Below, in pieces: positions 1 through 4,498 of a DNA stretch of 5,093 nucleotides (position 1 is its first letter; every line of letters starts with the position of its first letter). Source of the stretch: Candidatus Hodarchaeota archaeon (lineage in GTDB: Archaea; Asgardarchaeota; Heimdallarchaeia; Hodarchaeales; YT1-039); contig JAEOTF010000191.1 of assembly GCA_016840025.1 (NCBI GenBank), positions 1 through 5,093 on the forward strand, written 5' to 3'. The notes beneath the pieces are model-generated. The model saw only the letters and a list, made by a program, of their open reading frames with translations, did not search any database and was not told the DNA's origin. The translations under genes were made by a program, and so were the position numbers.

Positions 1-160
1 CAGAATTTATACTCATTCCCAATTCTGGGTCCGAAAAAGTAAACATAAACACGACCGTTAAGAGAGCTGGGAAAAGAAGATTCATAAATAAATTGACTGG
101 ATGTCGAATTACCTTCTTTAATTCCACAGTGATAAGAGCACCCAAAGCCTGCAATTTCAT
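1..160 (-). CDS. ABC-2-type transporter permease subunit, N-terminal fragment (runs off the left edge)
   Basis: The first 53 codons of a membrane protein are present, beginning MKLQALGALITVELKK and continuing with a basic patch (KKVIRHP, about residues 15-21) and a hydrophobic segment (about residues 22-43, rich in L, F and V). A short amphipathic start reading 'lLxxEltKxxRxP' followed by a first membrane helix is typical of ABC-2-type exporter permeases. The gene follows directly on the ABC ATPase: the ATPase stop TAA at 163-161 abuts this ATG at 160-158, and a GGAGGG ribosome-binding site lies 7 bases upstream, so the start is well supported. It should form the membrane channel that the ATPase energises, exporting an unknown substrate such as a drug, lipid or polysaccharide. 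Only the N-terminus is visible, so the exact subfamily cannot be named. Confidence 0.85.
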   Translation of the reverse strand, partial: MKLQALGALITVELKKVIRHPVNLFMNLLFPALLTVVFMFTFSDPELGMSINS

Positions 161-1189
161 TTATATTCCCTCCAAGATTCTTCGGCCTGTAATATTCAAA
201 AAGACTTGCTCCAAATTTTTTGCGTCATATCTTTCCATAAGTTCCTCAGGAGTTCCCACCTCAATCAATTTGCCATAATCAATGATTCCAACTCTATCAC
301 TCAATGCTTCCGCTTCTTCGATATAATGAGTTGTTAAGATAATTGTCTTTTTTTCACCCTTTAGAGAACCAATAAATTCCCATGTTTTACGACGAGCCCT
401 AGCATCCATTCCAACTGTCGGTTCATCAAGGAAAGCAATCTTAGGATCATTGATTAACGCCATTATCAAATTCAATTTTCGAAGCATTCCTCCACTGTAG
501 CCCCCAGCTTTTCTACCACTAGCATCTGCTAGATCTAACAATTCTAGGAACCTATCTGTACGTTCTTCTATTTCCCTCTTGGATAATGAATGTAAATTCC
601 CAAAAAGTTCAATATTTTCTCGGGCATTAAGGAATGAAAACACTGCAGCTTCTTGAGGACACACACCAATTATTTTTTTCACATCAGTTGAATTCTTTGT
701 CACATCAAAACCAGCAATAATGACATTTCCCTTAGTAGGTTGAATTATCCCTGTAAGAATATTCACTGTTGTAGTTTTACCTGCACCATTTGGCCCCAGA
801 AGGCTAAAAAGTTCACCTTCACCAATTTCAAGATTCAAATCATTAACTGCAGTAACATCCTCAAATTTCTTAACAAGATCCTTTATGACTATTATCGGAG
901 TACCTTCAGATATTTTCTTGGTCTTGACAGGTTTGGTTTTATTTGTCTGAATGTCATCAAGAGTAATGTTTAGAGAAAGAAGCTCCTCTATTAGTTGCTT
1001 AGACCAGTTTTTGGGAATACTAATCTTCTTTAAATCCGCTATTTCCAAAAGTTCTTTCCTATTCAATCCTTTGAGCAGATTTTTAACATCTGAAGTCAAA
1101 CAATTCACACATCTTGGTAAATTTTTACTACTTTGCATATTTAAAACATTTGACAGTGGGGTTTGGGGGTTAAATTTAGACGCTTGCAT
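161..1189 (-). CDS. ABC-2-type transporter ATP-binding protein with a SAP-like N-terminal extension
   Basis: A cytoplasmic ATPase of the DrrA/CcmA-like exporter class, 342 aa from the ATG at 1189. Motifs seen: Walker A GPNGAGKTT (132-140), Q-loop glutamine in VCPQE (Q179), signature YSGGM (231-235, the DrrA-type form of LSGGQ), Walker B IAFLDEP (251-257), D-loop GMD (260-262) and switch histidine in TTHY (H288). The ABC domain begins near residue 98. Ahead of it lies an unusual extension with a CxxC pair (C27, C30), then a segment around 43-72 (NRKELLEIADLKKI ... WSKQLIEELL) that has the helix-loop-helix spacing of SAP/Rho-N-like domains, then a Lys/Thr-rich linker (83-96). The start overlaps the permease stop as TGATG, implying translational coupling; a TTG one codon earlier (1192) is also possible. 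The next gene downstream is its probable membrane partner. The ATPase role is secure; the substrate and the role of the extension are not known. Confidence 0.95.
   Translation of the reverse strand: MQASKFNPQTPLSNVLNMQSSKNLPRCVNCLTSDVKNLLKGLNRKELLEIADLKKISIPKNWSKQLIEELLSLNITLDDIQTNKTKPVKTKKISEGTPIIVIKDLVKKFEDVTAVNDLNLEIGEGELFSLLGPNGAGKTTTVNILTGIIQPTKGNVIIAGFDVTKNSTDVKKIIGVCPQEAAVFSFLNARENIELFGNLHSLSKREIEERTDRFLELLDLADASGRKAGGYSGGMLRKLNLIMALINDPKIAFLDEPTVGMDARARRKTWEFIGSLKGEKKTIILTTHYIEEAEALSDRVGIIDYGKLIEVGTPEELMERYDAKNLEQVFLNITGRRILEGI
168..173 (-). promoter_or_regulatory. Shine-Dalgarno site for the ABC-2 permease
   Basis: The minus strand reads GGAGGG, 7 bases before the ATG at 160, inside the 3' end of the ATPase gene. 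It is a strong match to the anti-Shine-Dalgarno sequence and fixes the permease start. Confidence 0.8.
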
Positions 1190-2466
1190 CAACTTTTGGT
1201 TGGCGCACGTGCTGCGCTGTAAACCGCATATAAGACAAATCCTATGATAAGGAATATTATACCTGATAAAATCACGGTGATGTTGAATTGAAAAACGAAG
1301 AAAAGGCAGGCTAATAGACCTAGTAAGCCAGTTAATGGAAATTTGCCGATGTTTAATGGGGCTTTGAAGGGGCGTTTTAAATCAGCTTTTTTGAAACGTA
1401 TGTATATTAATGAAAGATTTACAAATGCAAAGGTGATGAATGCTCCAAAACTTGTTAATGAGGCTACCAACTGTAGATCTCCAATGAAAATGAATAATAT
1501 TGAGATGAGCAGGGTAACAAGTATCGCTAGCGGTGGTGTACCTGTTTTTTGATCTACTTTGGAAAGTATTTTTGGAAATGCATCTTCTTTTGACATGCCA
1601 TAGATCATTCTGGAGCCTACAACGAGCATTATTAGAACGGTGTTACTGGTGGCGAAAAGCGCTATTACCGTCATTAGAGAGTAAGCATTTTCACCTAGTA
1701 CTTGAGACGCCGCATATGCTAAAGGCGCGTTACTGTTTCCAAGAGTTTGCGAATTCGCCATGCTAACTGAAACAATGGCCACTAAGACGTAGAGTAAAGT
1801 TGATATGAGAATTGATAATATGAGAGCTTTTGGAATTGTTTTTTTCGGTTTCTCTGTTTCTTCGGCTATGTTAACAATATCTTCAAAACCTAGATAAGCA
1901 AAAAATATTAATGCTGAAGCTGAGAGAATTCCAGATAAGCCGTTGGGAGTTTCCAATAAATCTACTTTTCCAAGACTTCCTAGACCAATTATAATAAAAA
2001 AGATTAATCCTGCTACCTCAACAAACGTAAAGAAAATATTTAGTCTGGTTGATTCTTTTATCCCTAAGAAGTTGATTAATGATAAAATTGCTATTAAAAG
2101 CAATGCTGCTAAAACTCTTGGGAACCCGAAAAGTCCTTGAATGTAACCTGCAAAGCCCAAAGCCACCGTTGATGCTGATATTATTCCGGTTAAAACTATT
2201 AGCCAACCCACCATGAAGGATAGGATTTGGCAGCCACAAGCTATTTTTACGTAGACATATTCTGCGGCATCCTTTGGAAACACTGAGGAAAGCTCAGCAT
2301 AGCTTAAACCCGTTAAAGCTGCAACCATCGAGCCGAGTATGAATGAAAGCCACACAGAATTACCGGCTATGCCCGCTGCCTCTCCAACGAGGACGTAGAT
2401 TCCAGCTCCAAGAATTATCCCTACTCCCCAAGACGTAACGGAAAAAAGCCCCACATACCGCCTCAA
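1189..2466 (-). CDS. APC-superfamily amino acid permease
   Basis: An integral membrane amino acid or polyamine transporter of about 425 aa, the usual size for APC (amino acid/polyamine/organocation) carriers, with roughly twelve hydrophobic segments. The unwound TM1 substrate-binding motif GAGIY is at residues 20-24, after GVGIIL. AELSSVFPKDAAEYVY (57-72) is the familiar TM2-TM3 signature, and TM6 gives FFAYLGFEDI (188-197) followed by the conserved loop EETEKPKKTIPKA. It probably imports or exchanges an amino acid using a proton gradient or antiport. Start choice: the TTG at 2466 has GTGAT four bases upstream, aligning well with the archaeal 16S tail; GTG 2475 and TTG 2499 are in-frame alternatives. 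A TATA-like box at 2518-2525 would place the transcript start near 2495, which argues against 2499. It is the first gene of a coupled unit with an ABC exporter. Substrate is not determinable here. Confidence 0.95.
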   Translation of the reverse strand: MRRYVGLFSVTSWGVGIILGAGIYVLVGEAAGIAGNSVWLSFILGSMVAALTGLSYAELSSVFPKDAAEYVYVKIACGCQILSFMVGWLIVLTGIISASTVALGFAGYIQGLFGFPRVLAALLLIAILSLINFLGIKESTRLNIFFTFVEVAGLIFFIIIGLGSLGKVDLLETPNGLSGILSASALIFFAYLGFEDIVNIAEETEKPKKTIPKALILSILISTLLYVLVAIVSVSMANSQTLGNSNAPLAYAASQVLGENAYSLMTVIALFATSNTVLIMLVVGSRMIYGMSKEDAFPKILSKVDQKTGTPPLAILVTLLISILFIFIGDLQLVASLTSFGAFITFAFVNLSLIYIRFKKADLKRPFKAPLNIGKFPLTGLLGLLACLFFVFQFNITVILSGIIFLIIGFVLYAVYSAARAPTKS

Positions 2467-2470
2467 AAAA

Positions 2471-2475
2471 ATCAC
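2471..2475 (-). promoter_or_regulatory. Shine-Dalgarno-like GTGAT before the permease
   Basis: The minus strand reads GTGAT with a 4-base T spacer to the TTG at 2466. Aligned to GGAGGTGAT, this equals about 8 bases between GG and the start. If GTG 2475 is the real start, these bases are coding instead. Confidence 0.45.
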
Positions 2476-2517
2476 ACCATAATATTCTGTCCCATACAAA
2501 AATTATTATTGGCATCT

Positions 2518-2525
2518 TTTTATTA
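2518..2525 (-). promoter_or_regulatory. TATA-like box for the permease-ABC unit
   Basis: The minus strand reads TAATAAAA, with a predicted transcript start about 26 bases on, near 2495, giving a short leader to the 2475 or 2466 start. It lies 4 bases downstream of a TTCAATGGAA element. This is inferred from archaeal promoter geometry only. Confidence 0.45.
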
Positions 2526-2529
2526 GATT

Positions 2530-2544
2530 TTCCATTGAAGATTT
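2530..2544 (-). repeat. Upstream element copy A (TTCAATGGAA family)
   Basis: The minus strand reads AAATCTTCAATGGAA, identical over 15 bases to copy C at 3215-3229. Extending the other way, TTCAATGGAAAATCTA (2524-2539) matches copy B at 2686-2701 at 15 of 16 positions. The core TTCAATGGAA is palindromic at 8 of 10 positions. It lies just upstream of the permease TATA-like box, where an archaeal regulator could bind. Confidence 0.5.
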
Positions 2545-2588
2545 TCACTGGGAATATCACCAAAAACCATTCATAGAAAATTTTATGC

Positions 2589-2627
2589 AAAAAAAAAGAG
2601 AATATTTCTTAAAACCAATGAAAAAAA
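2589..2627 (-). terminator. T-rich terminator candidate downstream of the small CPxxH gene
   Basis: On the minus strand a T7 run (2627-2621) is followed by a T9 run (2597-2589). Archaeal polymerases terminate at clustered U-tracts, and this lies between the stop of the small gene (2834) and the permease promoter, so it would insulate the two. The roughly 200-base distance from the stop makes it tentative. Confidence 0.35.
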
Positions 2628-2685
2628 TAAATAATTTTGAATTTTATTCAATTCTGCAATTCAAGGGGTACTAGCTTAAAGAAAT

Positions 2686-2710
2686 TTCAGTGGAAAATCT
2701 ACACTTAATA
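2686..2710 (+). repeat. Upstream element copy B with CTTAATA box
   Basis: The plus strand carries the core TTCAGTGGAA (2686-2695), eight bases, then CTTAATA (2704-2710). Copy C on the opposite strand has the same core-to-CTTAATA spacing of exactly eight bases. This suggests a plus-strand promoter with a transcript start near 2735; the only thing directly downstream is a very short ORF. Confidence 0.4.
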
Positions 2711-2712
2711 CT

Positions 2713-2805
2713 ATGGTTAAAGAAGAAATTATGAAATTAGCACAATTTCTTAGAAAGAATAATTTGGATAAATTAGTTTCGGGAGTTTATCTCTCCCTAC
2801 CTTAA
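2713..2805 (+). CDS. Doubtful 30-residue micro-ORF
   Basis: An ATG at 2713 opens a 30-codon frame ending in TAA: it begins MVKEEIMKLAQFLRKNNL and ends GVYLSLP. The first part is a plausible charged amphipathic helix. No ribosome-binding site precedes the ATG. The CTTAATA box of element copy B would put a transcript start near 2735, close to the second in-frame ATG (2731). It is not recognised as any family. It may be a small protein, a remnant of a decayed gene, or a chance frame; it lies convergent to the small CPxxH gene. Confidence 0.2.
   Translation: MVKEEIMKLAQFLRKNNLDKLVSGVYLSLP
2781..2797. other. Small hairpin GGGAG-7-CTCCC
   Basis: GGGAG (2781-2785) and CTCCC (2793-2797) can pair around a 7-base loop. 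It lies about 37 bases past the stop of the small CPxxH gene on the minus strand, so it could stabilise that transcript's 3' end, but no T-run follows it directly. Confidence 0.3.
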
Positions 2806-2833
2806 AATACTTAGAGTAAATAGCGGGTGTACC

Positions 2834-3067
2834 TTAGAATCTCATTAGAAAAACGAAGTTCCTTACAAAAATTTTTTTGGTTTTGGTACGATAACGGTAC
2901 ATGGAAAGAGAAGCTCTACTGTGATCTGGTACTTTCACTATTTTGTCGAAGTGTTTCTGAGGACATCTTACTCCTAGACATTGTTCTTCTTCGCTAATCC
3001 ACACTATCTTTCCATCATGATCTTCTGGACATTTATAAATATCTCCAACTTTCAAAGCTATTCCCAA
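2834..3067 (-). CDS. Small putative zinc-binding protein with two CPxxH motifs
   Basis: A 77-residue protein not assigned to a named family. It contains CPEDH (13-17) and CPQKH (35-39), the two arms of a likely Cys2His2 zinc site, separated by a segment with GKIVWISEEE that reads as a beta-hairpin. An extra cysteine is at 30. The C-terminal part (58-77) is basic and beta-prone: YRYRTKTKKIFVRNFVFL. The TTG at 3067 is chosen because GGTGA lies four bases upstream at 3076-3072 and a TATA-like box (3105-3112) would start the transcript near 3083. The frame stays open to a TTG at 3142, but those extra 25 codons are largely translated T-tract (FIFFFF) and are probably not coding. It stands alone between terminator-like tracts. 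A nucleic-acid or protein-binding role is possible but is inference. It could instead be part of a longer protein with a different upstream start. Confidence 0.65.
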   Translation of the reverse strand: MGIALKVGDIYKCPEDHDGKIVWISEEEQCLGVRCPQKHFDKIVKVPDHSRASLSMYRYRTKTKKIFVRNFVFLMRF

Positions 3068-3071
3068 TTTT

Positions 3072-3076
3072 TCACC
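3072..3076 (-). promoter_or_regulatory. Shine-Dalgarno GGTGA for the small CPxxH gene
   Basis: The minus strand reads GTGGTGAAAAATTG: GGTGA, four bases, then the TTG start. It decides the start at 3067 over the in-frame TTG at 3142, which has no such site. Confidence 0.5.
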
Positions 3077-3104
3077 ACACTTAACGTAATGATAAGTAAG
3101 ATCT

Positions 3105-3112
3105 CTATTAAA
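3105..3112 (-). promoter_or_regulatory. TATA-like box for the small CPxxH gene
   Basis: The minus strand reads TTTAATAG. Its centre is about 26 bases before 3083, which would give a leader of about 16 bases containing the GGTGA site. Position and sequence are the only support. Confidence 0.4.
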
Positions 3113-3113
3113 G

Positions 3114-3129
3114 AAAAAAAAGATAAAAA
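3114..3129 (-). terminator. T-rich terminator candidate downstream of the acetyltransferase
   Basis: On the minus strand a T5 run (3129-3125) and a T8 run (3121-3114) lie close together, about 210 bases past the acetyltransferase stop and just before the small gene's TATA-like box. A U-tract of this kind is a typical archaeal terminator; the distance leaves doubt. Confidence 0.35.
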
Positions 3130-3197
3130 GAAGTGACTGCAACTTTCTGAGTTCTTCTTAAACAAATCTTGCTTTAACCGTATAAACAAAGATGGGA

Positions 3198-3229
3198 TAT
3201 ATTAAGCTGCTGTATTCCATTGAAGATTT
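3198..3229 (-). repeat. Upstream element copy C with TTAATATA box
   Basis: The minus strand carries AAATCTTCAATGGAA (3229-3215), identical to copy A, then eight bases, then CTTAATATA (3206-3198), a good TATA-like sequence. A transcript from here would start near 3175 on the minus strand and read through the T-tracts toward the small CPxxH gene, a leader of about 108 bases. It may be an alternative promoter for that gene. Confidence 0.45.
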
Positions 3230-3274
3230 ATAGTACATGCATATAAAATAATCTCCAACCAAGACTTAGATTCC

Positions 3275-3287
3275 AGCACTAAGTGCT
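3275..3287. repeat. Palindrome AGCACT-A-AGTGCT
   Basis: Six-base arms (3275-3280 and 3282-3287) flank one base, followed at once by the palindrome TTAAATTTAA (3290-3299). The pair lies about 50 bases beyond the acetyltransferase stop. The near-zero loop fits a dimeric protein site better than an RNA hairpin, but no gene start lies close by. Confidence 0.3.
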
Positions 3288-3339
3288 AGTTAAATTTAAT
3301 CTCACATACATAAACCTAAAACCTGATTGCGATTGTAGC

Positions 3340-4164
3340 TTAGTTTATCCTGCCGAAGTAGATTTGGTAATTCTGTTCTTTTATAAACCCGACCTTCTCT
3401 GCAACTCGCCTTGACGCAAGGTTTTCCACAAAGCAATCCCAATATGGCTCAATATTTCTCTGTAAGCTGTGTCGTACAAAGGCTGATGCGACAATTGTTG
3501 CCAATCCTCTATTTTGATATTGCCTTAGGGTTTCGATACCTATGCCACATCTATCCTTGCTCATATATTCCGAAGTACACCATGACACTATTTTGCATCC
3601 CTTTATAAGGCTAAAGCCGAAACCATGCTTCATGAAACGTTTGATGGAAGTCCACATTTGATGGATTCCCCGTTTTACGACCTCGATGTTTTCATAATTT
3701 GAATTTGATAGGAAGTCTTCATCAATTAGCTTAAGCTCGAAGCCTGCCGGTATCTTGTTGGCCCAATTCAGCTTGACTTGGTTTTTATGAGAGAAAAACA
3801 TGTAACAGCCCTGCTTTAGGTCGGCTTTCTTGAAGATGCTGCTTAATTTGTTGGTCCACGCTTTGGAAGTAGTCCTTATTCTGAAATATATTCTGTGCTT
3901 GAGGCTAAGGTTGGGGATCACTTTGCTTTCTAGAAGTCCAGCTAAATCGTCGTTAAATTGACGGTTATCCTCATCTCCTGACAGGTAGAAGACGTTGTTT
4001 GCTTTGTCCCAGAGGAAAACTGCTTGGGGATTAGGTTTGTTGTCTACCCATATTTGAGCAAGGCTGTTTCCCTCCTGAATAGCGGCCAGTAAAAGATCAA
4101 ACTCTAACCCTATAAAGAAGGGCTTTATAATCTCATATTCGTGCAATCTAAGCTCTGAAATCAT
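3340..4164 (-). CDS. GNAT-family N-acetyltransferase
   Basis: A 274-aa cytoplasmic protein with a C-terminal GNAT fold. The acetyl-CoA pyrophosphate-binding motif A is seen as GIGIETLRQYQNRGLATIVA, with Q217-N-R-G-L-A222 matching Q/RxxGxG/A; a helix and a strand (HSLQRNIEPYWDCF) follow, then motif B ENLASRRVAEKVGF (247-260). The 'PYWDC..EN..S..VAEK.GF' layout is like the GNAT_acetyltran group (PF12746). The N-terminal half (about 1-135) looks like a degenerate second GNAT-like domain, common in this group, and carries no acetyl-CoA motif that I can see. It transfers an acetyl group to an unknown amine. The ATG at 4164 has GGTG nine bases upstream; a GTG at 4176 is the in-frame alternative and overlaps that GGTG. 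It is divergent from the hydrolase and apparently monocistronic. Confidence 0.9.
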   Translation of the reverse strand: MISELRLHEYEIIKPFFIGLEFDLLLAAIQEGNSLAQIWVDNKPNPQAVFLWDKANNVFYLSGDEDNRQFNDDLAGLLESKVIPNLSLKHRIYFRIRTTSKAWTNKLSSIFKKADLKQGCYMFFSHKNQVKLNWANKIPAGFELKLIDEDFLSNSNYENIEVVKRGIHQMWTSIKRFMKHGFGFSLIKGCKIVSWCTSEYMSKDRCGIGIETLRQYQNRGLATIVASAFVRHSLQRNIEPYWDCFVENLASRRVAEKVGFIKEQNYQIYFGRIN

Positions 4165-4173
4165 GAGAAAATG

Positions 4174-4177
4174 CACC
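4174..4177 (-). promoter_or_regulatory. GGTG ribosome-binding candidate for the acetyltransferase
   Basis: The minus strand reads GGTG nine bases before the ATG at 4164. It favours that start over the GTG at 4176. A TATA-like GATATTAA (4190-4183) would instead allow a nearly leaderless start at 4164; the two readings compete. Confidence 0.35.
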
Positions 4178-4271
4178 CTGCCTTAATATCAAAAAAACAG
4201 TTGAACCAGTCATAGTTAACTCCTGAATACAAGTTATGAAGAAACCTATTATTATTTTCTCTGCTAGTGGG

Positions 4272-4321
4272 TGGGTTTTGGCTTTTAAAGCTGTAAATTT
4301 AACCCCAAATCCCAAAACCCA
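4272..4321. repeat. G-rich inverted repeat with telomere-like tracts
   Basis: TGGGTTTTGG (4272-4281) pairs perfectly with CCAAAACCCA (4312-4321) across 30 bases that contain the smaller hairpin GCTTT-T-AAAGC. The right arm is part of a run of C-tracts separated by A-tracts (4302-4320), three G3-4 tracts on the minus strand. A cruciform or two-layer G-quadruplex is conceivable but unproven. Confidence 0.45.
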
Positions 4322-4322
4322 A

Positions 4323-4350
4323 ACTTGTGTACTTGTTCGTGTTAACTTGT
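4323..4350 (+). repeat. Three ACTTGT direct repeats
   Basis: ACTTGT occurs at 4323-4328, 4331-4336 and 4345-4350, two of them touching GTAC (4329-4332 and 4349-4352). In a divergent spacer these could be regulator half-sites; the spacing (8 and 14 bases) is irregular. Confidence 0.3.
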
Positions 4351-4469
4351 ACGTAAGTGTATGCGCGTGCGTTTTCGCCTGCTGTCCTGTCCGCTCGCTC
4401 CCTTGATCGTTTGCTTTCTCAATCTAATTTAAAAAAAAGTTGGGGACCTCAGCCATAAAATGCGAAGGT

Positions 4470-4477
4470 TAATATCT
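4470..4477 (+). promoter_or_regulatory. TATA-like box for the alpha/beta hydrolase
   Basis: TTAATATC is centred about 25 bases before the ATG at 4499, the geometry of an archaeal leaderless transcript. A second candidate, TTTAAAAA (4428-4435), would give a leader of about 40 bases holding GTGAT at 4483-4487, but that site is 11 bases from the ATG, rather far. Confidence 0.45.
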
Positions 4478-4498
4478 CAAATGTGATAAAAATAATTA

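Larger units (their letters stand above)
4165..4498. other. Divergent intergenic region with unusual composition
   Basis: This gap of about 334 bases between the divergent acetyltransferase and hydrolase holds no gene that I can support. It contains a G-rich inverted repeat (4272-4321), three ACTTGT copies (4323-4350), a 16-base alternating purine-pyrimidine run (4357-4372), and a pyrimidine-rich stretch (4371-4420) with a single A. Candidate TATA-like sequences lie at both ends. No tRNA or C/D-box pattern was found. Confidence 0.6.

Noticed and set aside
1157..1177. GGGGTTAAATTTA-like match between the ATPase 5' end (plus strand) and the spacer near 4296-4311 (minus strand)
   Set aside because: The longer match needs an inserted G and one side is ordinary coding sequence (KFNPQTP). 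With no other shared flanks it is probably chance between G-tract and AT-rich sequence.
951..1247. Plus-strand open frame opposite the ABC ATPase and permease junction
   Set aside because: It is antisense to strongly supported genes, has no recognisable motifs or ribosome-binding site, and its residues mirror the codons of the opposite strand. The same holds for the open frames at 93-278, 740-973, 1343-1552, 1533-1766, 1943-2140 and 3411-3608.
2360..2590. Minus-strand frame overlapping the permease start
   Set aside because: It is a shifted frame through the permease N-terminus, with no family resemblance and no suitable start signal.
2781..2797. Hairpin considered as a bacterial-type intrinsic terminator
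   Set aside because: The stem is only five pairs and no T-run follows on either strand, so it is listed only as a small hairpin.
3111..3142. Upstream extension of the small CPxxH protein to the TTG at 3142
   Set aside because: The extra codons are mostly a translated T-tract, have no ribosome-binding site, and the region fits a terminator and promoter better.
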